DNA of 64,000 nucleotides from Polaribacter sp. HaHaR_3_91 (GTDB lineage: Bacteria > Bacteroidota > Bacteroidia > Flavobacteriales > Flavobacteriaceae). This document shows, one piece after another, positions 60,174-64,000 of the stretch. A program made the translations under genes and the position numbers. The DNA lies in contig NZ_CP058986.1 in NCBI RefSeq assembly GCF_019278525.1, positions 682,001 to 746,000 of the forward strand. Reading direction: 5' to 3'. Position 1 is the first letter of the stretch. Each line of letters starts with the position of its first letter. The notes beneath the pieces are model-generated. The model did no database searches and was not told where the DNA came from. It was given only the letters and a program-made list of their open reading frames with translations.

Positions 60174-60351
60174 TGTTTAAATGGAGAAATAATTAATTAT
60201 TTTTATATTTTTACATAAAGTGTTAATAGTCTATTGTTTAATGTTTTTTTTATTTGATATAGAGCTGTTATTATTGATGATTGTTTAAGTATGAAATTAA
60301 ATAAATTTAATAAAAAGTGAGGAGTAGGCGAGTGCCTAAGTTTGTAAAAGC

Positions 60352-60388
60352 AAAAAACCGTTGAAAATCTAAAAGATTAACAACGGTT
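60352..60388 (-). terminator. Terminator of the tRNA-Gly/tRNA-Leu copy 2 unit
   Basis: Same nested stem as the terminator at 59915-59953, with one base fewer in the T-run. Confidence 0.9.
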
Positions 60389-60392
60389 ATTG

Positions 60393-60478
60393 TACTGAAG
60401 GCGGGACTTGAACCCGCACGGCCATTACTGACCACTGGATTTTAAGTCCAGCGTGTCTACCAATTCCACCACTTCAGC
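60393..60478 (-). tRNA. tRNA-Leu(UAA), copy 2
   Basis: Identical over all 86 bases to copy 1. Co-transcribed with tRNA-Gly, whose 3' end is 15 bases upstream. Confidence 0.97.
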
Positions 60479-60493
60479 ATGGTAATTGAATAG

Positions 60494-60565
60494 AGCGAAA
60501 GACGGGATTTGAACCCGCGACCCCCACCTTGGCAAGGTGATGCTCTACCCCTGAGCTACTTTCGC
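60494..60565 (-). tRNA. tRNA-Gly(GCC)
   Basis: 72-base cloverleaf: acceptor GCGAAAG with CTTTCGC, discriminator T. Anticodon loop TTGCCAA gives anticodon GCC. T-arm GCGGGTTCAAATCCCG. First tRNA of a two-tRNA transcript. Confidence 0.97.
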
Positions 60566-60621
60566 AGTCATAATTTTAAAAGAACTTTTCTTTTTAATTA
60601 CCCTTATTCCTAAGAGCGGTG

Positions 60622-60651
60622 CAAATATAATATCTTTTATTATTCTGACAA
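60622..60651 (-). promoter_or_regulatory. Promoter of the tRNA-Gly/tRNA-Leu unit (TTG-N19-TATATTTG)
   Basis: Minus strand TTG (60651-60649), a 19-base spacer and TATATTTG (60629-60622), about 57 bases before tRNA-Gly. Confidence 0.75.
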
Positions 60652-60805
60652 GTTTTTTATTTATTTTTTTTCACTTTTTTATTGATAGCGATTTTTACAT
60701 GATTAATTGGTTCTTGATACTGTAATTACATGATGTAGGGGTTCAGTAATTTAGCTTTTATAAATTATGCGTAGATTTACGTGATAACAATTAATGTGTT
60801 TAAAT

Positions 60806-62335
60806 ATGAAATTAATAAAATATGTAGCTTTTACTTTTTTAGTGCTTCTTGCAATATCATCTTGTAAAAAAACATCAGAAAAAGTGGTTATAAATGATGT
60901 TAAGAGTCAGCAACCTAATATTATTTGGTTAATGGCAGAAGATATGAGTACCGATTTGGAAATCTATGGAATGCCAAACGTAAAAACGCCATATTTAAAT
61001 AAAATGGCATCAGAAGGTATTCGTTTTGATAATGCTTTTGTAACCAATCCAATATGTTCGCCAAGTAGATCTGCAATGATGATTGGTACACATCAAGTTA
61101 AAACAAACTCACAGCATCATAGAAGTAATAGAAAGGTACCTCTAGATTCTATATATAAACCGTTTACAAAATTGTTAAGAGATGTAGGTTATACTACAAT
61201 ATTAGGTCATCATGGAGTGATGAAAAAAGGAAGGAAGACAGATGTTAATTTTAAAAGTAAGCCTATTGGGAAATGGGATGGAAAAACGGAGTTTGGTTTG
61301 TTTGATAAATATGATACGTTTACAAAAGAAGATCAACCTTTTTTTGCTCAGATACAATTAGATGTTACACATAGGGGAGATTGGTGGGATGACGTTAGAG
61401 AGAAGTCTAAACATCCTGTAGATGCTAAGACAGTAACGTTACCTCCATATATGGCAGATGATCCTGCGATACGATTGGATTGGGCTAAGTATTTAGACCA
61501 AATCGAATATATGGATAATGAAGTTGGAATGATTTTTAATGAATTAGAAGACAAGGGAATGGCGAACAACACAATTGTAATCTTTATTGGAGATAATGGT
61601 CGTTGTAATATCCGAGGAAAGGGGTATTTACAAGATACTGGGTTAAGAATTCCTTTTATACTGTATTATCCGAAGCATTTTAAAGGTGGTCAAGTTAGAA
61701 AAGATGTGGTTTCATCAACAGATATTACTGCTACAATTGTAGATTTTGCAGGGATTGAAGTTCCTGATTATATGACCGGAAAACCAATTTTTAAGAAAGA
61801 CTTTGAGAGGGAATTTGTTTATGGTACAAGAGATTTATGGGACGAAATTGAAGAAAAGTCTAAAGCTGTAATTTCTGAAGATTGGTCTTATATTAAAAAT
61901 GAGAAACCAGAGATTCCTTATGATGCACAACAAGCTTATTTAGAGTTTTACAGACCTGCTGTACATGTGATGAGAAAACTGTATAAAGAAGGTAAATTAA
62001 ATGACGCTCAAAAACCATTTTTTGAAGCAACAAAACCTAAAGAGGAGTTGTATAATTTAAAAGAAGATCCACATCAGTTAAATAACTTAGCTTCTAATAA
62101 AAAATACAAAGAGATATTAGAAAAGCTACGTGTAAAAACATTAGAATTTGAGAAAGCTATGACTCCGGATAATATTGTTTATAATCCGGCTCCTGTTCCA
62201 GGTTTAGCTTTTGTTAAATGGTTTGAAAAAGAACATCCAAAAGTACATCAGCAAATGAAAGAAGGTGTTGAGGTTGGTTATAAAAAATATAGTAAAGCTT
62301 ATAAAGAATATTTAAAAAAGAGCAACAGTAAGTAA
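60806..62335 (+). CDS. Sulfatase (formylglycine type), lipoprotein
   Basis: Hydrolyses sulfate esters, probably of sulfated polysaccharide or glycosaminoglycan fragments. Lipobox AISSC (Cys about 20) follows the start at 60806 (MKLIKYVAF); four extra codons upstream to 60794 are less likely. The metal site is IIWLMAEDMSTD, the formylglycine precursor is Cys in PICSPSRSAMM (about 88-98), and IFIGDNGRCNIRGKGYLQDT closes the active site. Length 509 aa fits S1-family sulfatases. It stands alone between the tRNAs and superoxide dismutase; no SusCD, glycosidase or sulfatase-maturing enzyme is nearby. Confidence 0.92.
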   Translation: MKLIKYVAFTFLVLLAISSCKKTSEKVVINDVKSQQPNIIWLMAEDMSTDLEIYGMPNVKTPYLNKMASEGIRFDNAFVTNPICSPSRSAMMIGTHQVKTNSQHHRSNRKVPLDSIYKPFTKLLRDVGYTTILGHHGVMKKGRKTDVNFKSKPIGKWDGKTEFGLFDKYDTFTKEDQPFFAQIQLDVTHRGDWWDDVREKSKHPVDAKTVTLPPYMADDPAIRLDWAKYLDQIEYMDNEVGMIFNELEDKGMANNTIVIFIGDNGRCNIRGKGYLQDTGLRIPFILYYPKHFKGGQVRKDVVSSTDITATIVDFAGIEVPDYMTGKPIFKKDFEREFVYGTRDLWDEIEEKSKAVISEDWSYIKNEKPEIPYDAQQAYLEFYRPAVHVMRKLYKEGKLNDAQKPFFEATKPKEELYNLKEDPHQLNNLASNKKYKEILEKLRVKTLEFEKAMTPDNIVYNPAPVPGLAFVKWFEKEHPKVHQQMKEGVEVGYKKYSKAYKEYLKKSNSK

Positions 62336-62337
62336 AA

Positions 62338-62371
62338 TAAAAAAGCATCCTAAATTTAGGATGCTTTTTTT
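62338..62371 (+). terminator. Rho-independent terminator after the sulfatase
   Basis: Palindrome GCATCCTAAATTTAGGATGC (62345-62364) with A-run before and seven T after. Functions on both strands and also faces the superoxide dismutase gene. Confidence 0.92.
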
Positions 62372-62442
62372 ATGAAAATTAGTAATCTTACTCTTAAGTT
62401 AATTCACTTTATGAGTGCGATATCTAAAAGCAACTGTGTTAC

Positions 62443-63051
62443 TTATTTTGCTGCTGCGTAACGTTTTTCAACTTCGTTCCAGTTAATTACATCAAAAAAT
62501 GCATTGATATAATCTGGTCTTCTGTTTTGGTAGTTTAAGTAGTAAGCATGTTCCCAAACGTCTAATCCTAAGATTGGAGTTCCGCCACAAGTTACACCTG
62601 GCATTAATGGATTGTCTTGGTTTGGTGTAGAACAAACTTCTACTTTACCTCCTGGTAAAACACATAACCACGCCCAACCAGAACCAAACTGAGTAGCTGC
62701 TGCTTTAGAAAAAGCGGCAATAAAATCATCTTTAGTACCAAAAGCAGCTTCAATAGCATCTTTTAATTCACCAGATAAATATCCTCTATCATTTGGGTTT
62801 AAAACTGACCAGAATAATGAATGATTGTAAAAACCACCACCATTATTTCTAACAGCTCCATTGCTCATATCTAAATTAGCAAGAATATCTTCAATAGATT
62901 TTCCTTCTAAGTCCGTATCTGCAATTGCATTGTTTAAGTTATTTGTATATCCTTGGTGATGTTTACTATGGTGAATCTCCATAGTTCTTGCATCAATATT
63001 TGGTTCTAACGCATCATAAGCGTATCCTAATTCCGGTAATTGAAAAGCCAT
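62443..63051 (-). CDS. Superoxide dismutase, Fe/Mn family
   Basis: Dismutates superoxide to oxygen and peroxide in the cytoplasm. Metal ligands are His in [12 protein letters not shown] (about 27), His in FYNHSLFW (about 76), and Asp and His in [19 protein letters not shown] (about 162-180). [18 protein letters not shown] is the family N-terminus, so the start is ATG 63051 (MAFQLP), giving 202 aa; the frame open to 63105 adds 18 residues without resemblance. [10 protein letters not shown] and the ILGLDVWEH context lean towards Mn use, but metal choice cannot be settled by eye. Confidence 0.95.
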   Translation of the reverse strand: MAFQLPELGYAYDALEPNIDARTMEIHHSKHHQGYTNNLNNAIADTDLEGKSIEDILANLDMSNGAVRNNGGGFYNHSLFWSVLNPNDRGYLSGELKDAIEAAFGTKDDFIAAFSKAAATQFGSGWAWLCVLPGGKVEVCSTPNQDNPLMPGVTCGGTPILGLDVWEHAYYLNYQNRRPDYINAFFDVINWNEVEKRYAAAK

Positions 63052-63164
63052 TTTTTTATGTTTTTTAAAAGTTAGTATACTATTTACGCTTGTAAAATTA
63101 ACCATAAATGGATGGTTTTACAAGTATTTTATGTTTTGATAATTGATTACAGTATAAATAAGAT

Positions 63165-64000
63165 TTATTCTCCGTGTATTTGCATAAATTCCTCTAACTG
63201 ATTTACCATATTTTTACTTCCACAAATAAAAGGAACTCTTTGGTGTAGCTCAGTAGGCTCCACATCCATAGTCCTTGTATAACCATCAGAAGATTTTCCG
63301 TTAGCTTGTTCTGCAATAAAAGCCATTGGGTTACATTCATAGAGTAAACGTAGTTTTCCGTTTGGGTTTCTAGAACCTTTTGGATACATATAAATACCTC
63401 CTTTTATCATGTTTCTATGAAAGTCAGAAACCAAAGAACCAATATATCTACTGGTATAAGGTCTGTTTCCTTCTTCTTCCTGGCAGTATTTAATATATTT
63501 TTTTACACCTAAAGGAAAGTCTAAATAATTTCCTTCGTTTACAGAATACATTGTTCCGTCTTCTGGGAACTCCATATTTGGGTGAGATAAGTAAAAAGAA
63601 CCAATTGCAGGGTTTAATGTAAAGCCATTAACACCATCTCCAGTGGTGTAAACAATCATCGTAGAAGTTCCGTACACTACATAACCAGCAGCAACTTGTG
63701 CACTTCCTTTTTGTAAAAAATCTTTTAATTCTACAGGAGTACCTGTAGGAGTAATACGTCTATAAATAGAGAAGATCGTTCCTACCGAGACATTTACATC
63801 AATATTAGAAGAACCATCTAAAGGATCAATTAAAACAACATATTTATTTTGATGATTCTCATCGTTACTATTAATAGAAATAAAACTATCTTCTTCTTCA
63901 CTAGCAATACCACAAACAATATTCCTTCTTGTTAAAGTCTGTATAAACTTATCATTAGCATACACGTCTAATTTTTGTTGATCTTCACCTTGAATATTTG
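63165..64000 (-). CDS. fbp: Fructose-1,6-bisphosphatase class I (5' end beyond window)
   Basis: Gluconeogenic enzyme that removes the 1-phosphate of fructose-1,6-bisphosphate. The frame runs off the right edge: codons for [15 protein letters not shown] are readable up to the last bases, so the GTG at 63965 is internal and not the start. The metal site is [20 protein letters not shown]; further motifs are [31 protein letters not shown] and [17 protein letters not shown]. About 278 residues are visible, with the N-terminal part (roughly 60 residues) missing. Confidence 0.95.
   Translation of the reverse strand, partial: NIQGEDQQKLDVYANDKFIQTLTRRNIVCGIASEEEDSFISINSNDENHQNKYVVLIDPLDGSSNIDVNVSVGTIFSIYRRITPTGTPVELKDFLQKGSAQVAAGYVVYGTSTMIVYTTGDGVNGFTLNPAIGSFYLSHPNMEFPEDGTMYSVNEGNYLDFPLGVKKYIKYCQEEEGNRPYTSRYIGSLVSDFHRNMIKGGIYMYPKGSRNPNGKLRLLYECNPMAFIAEQANGKSSDGYTRTMDVEPTELHQRVPFICGSKNMVNQLEEFMQIHGE

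Larger units (their letters stand above)
59909..60483. repeat. Duplicated tRNA-Leu transcription units
   Basis: Segments of about 140 bases at 59909-60048 and 60346-60483 are identical except for one A in a homopolymer. Each carries a complete minus-strand tRNA-Leu and its terminator. The DNA before the unit (59.9 kb copy: 60050-60180; 60.4 kb copy: promoter before tRNA-Gly at 60566-60660) is also recognisably similar, though diverged. The spacer between the units, 60049-60345, holds no gene other than that promoter. Confidence 0.9.

Noticed and set aside
60018..60218. 66-codon ORF on the plus strand
   Set aside because: It overlaps tRNA-Leu on the opposite strand and its promoter; no protein features.
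60806..62335. Sulfatase as part of a polysaccharide utilisation locus
   Set aside because: No SusCD, glycoside hydrolase or regulator adjoins it; it is flanked by tRNAs and superoxide dismutase.
1..64000. Insertion sequence, prophage or integrative element
   Set aside because: No transposase, integrase, phage or conjugation gene was seen; only short palindromic repeats.

Overview
The window is a low-GC stretch from a bacterium of the phylum Bacteroidota, most likely a marine Flavobacteriaceae member (Polaribacter/Tenacibaculum-like; genus is inference). The signs are two SusC/SusD pairs, a FecR anti-sigma gene, an HTCS-like regulator, TAnnTTTG promoter elements, an MBL-less ComEC, a bacterial mevalonate pathway and lipoprotein signal peptides. 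I see no insertion sequence, prophage, CRISPR array or replication origin.

Region 1 (about 1-13.0 kb) is a FecR-controlled outer-membrane uptake locus: fecR, a SusC with an N-terminal STN signalling domain, SusD, a TlpA-like thioredoxin lipoprotein, an M16 zinc peptidase and DsbD. The mix suggests uptake and breakdown of peptides, possibly disulfide-bonded ones. Region 2 (13.3-25.0 kb) is the most unusual part. A giant propeller/AraC regulator has the HTCS layout but lacks its phosphorelay residues. It is followed by a second SusC/SusD pair, an alkaline phosphatase lipoprotein, and a fusion of a GDPD/PI-PLC-like phosphodiesterase with an alkaline phosphatase. I read it as a candidate phosphodiester-utilisation locus. 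Region 3 (25.4-31.4 kb) is a galactose locus: galT-galK-galM and a GntR regulator on the minus strand, divergent from a sodium:sugar symporter, with a palindromic operator candidate between them.

Region 4 (31.5-45.6 kb) holds housekeeping and envelope genes (thioesterase, tail-specific protease, surE, lpxB, NlpC/P60 lipoprotein, comEC). It ends with a minus-strand peptide operon: a DPP-IV-type peptidase, two POT peptide transporters and a thioredoxin-like protein. Region 5 (45.7-59.7 kb) carries mevalonate-pathway genes in two blocks. HMG-CoA reductase (with an unusual C-terminal DinB/DUF1569-like domain) and a GYDIA-type GHMP kinase come first. Diphosphomevalonate decarboxylase, mevalonate kinase and a UbiA prenyltransferase come later. 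Between them lie a flavoprotein, redox and small unknown genes, thiamine pyrophosphokinase, and a LytS/LytTR two-component pair whose response regulator is frameshifted. Region 6 (59.7-64 kb) has duplicated tRNA-Leu(UAA) units, tRNA-Gly(GCC), a sulfatase, Fe/Mn superoxide dismutase and a partial fructose-1,6-bisphosphatase.

Several intergenic gaps carry palindromic repeats, including two copies of one inverted repeat 13 kb apart. Two of these repeats provide spurious upstream ATG codons in front of real genes. Start codons were moved downstream where the family N-terminus, signal peptide or repeat boundaries made the longest frame implausible.
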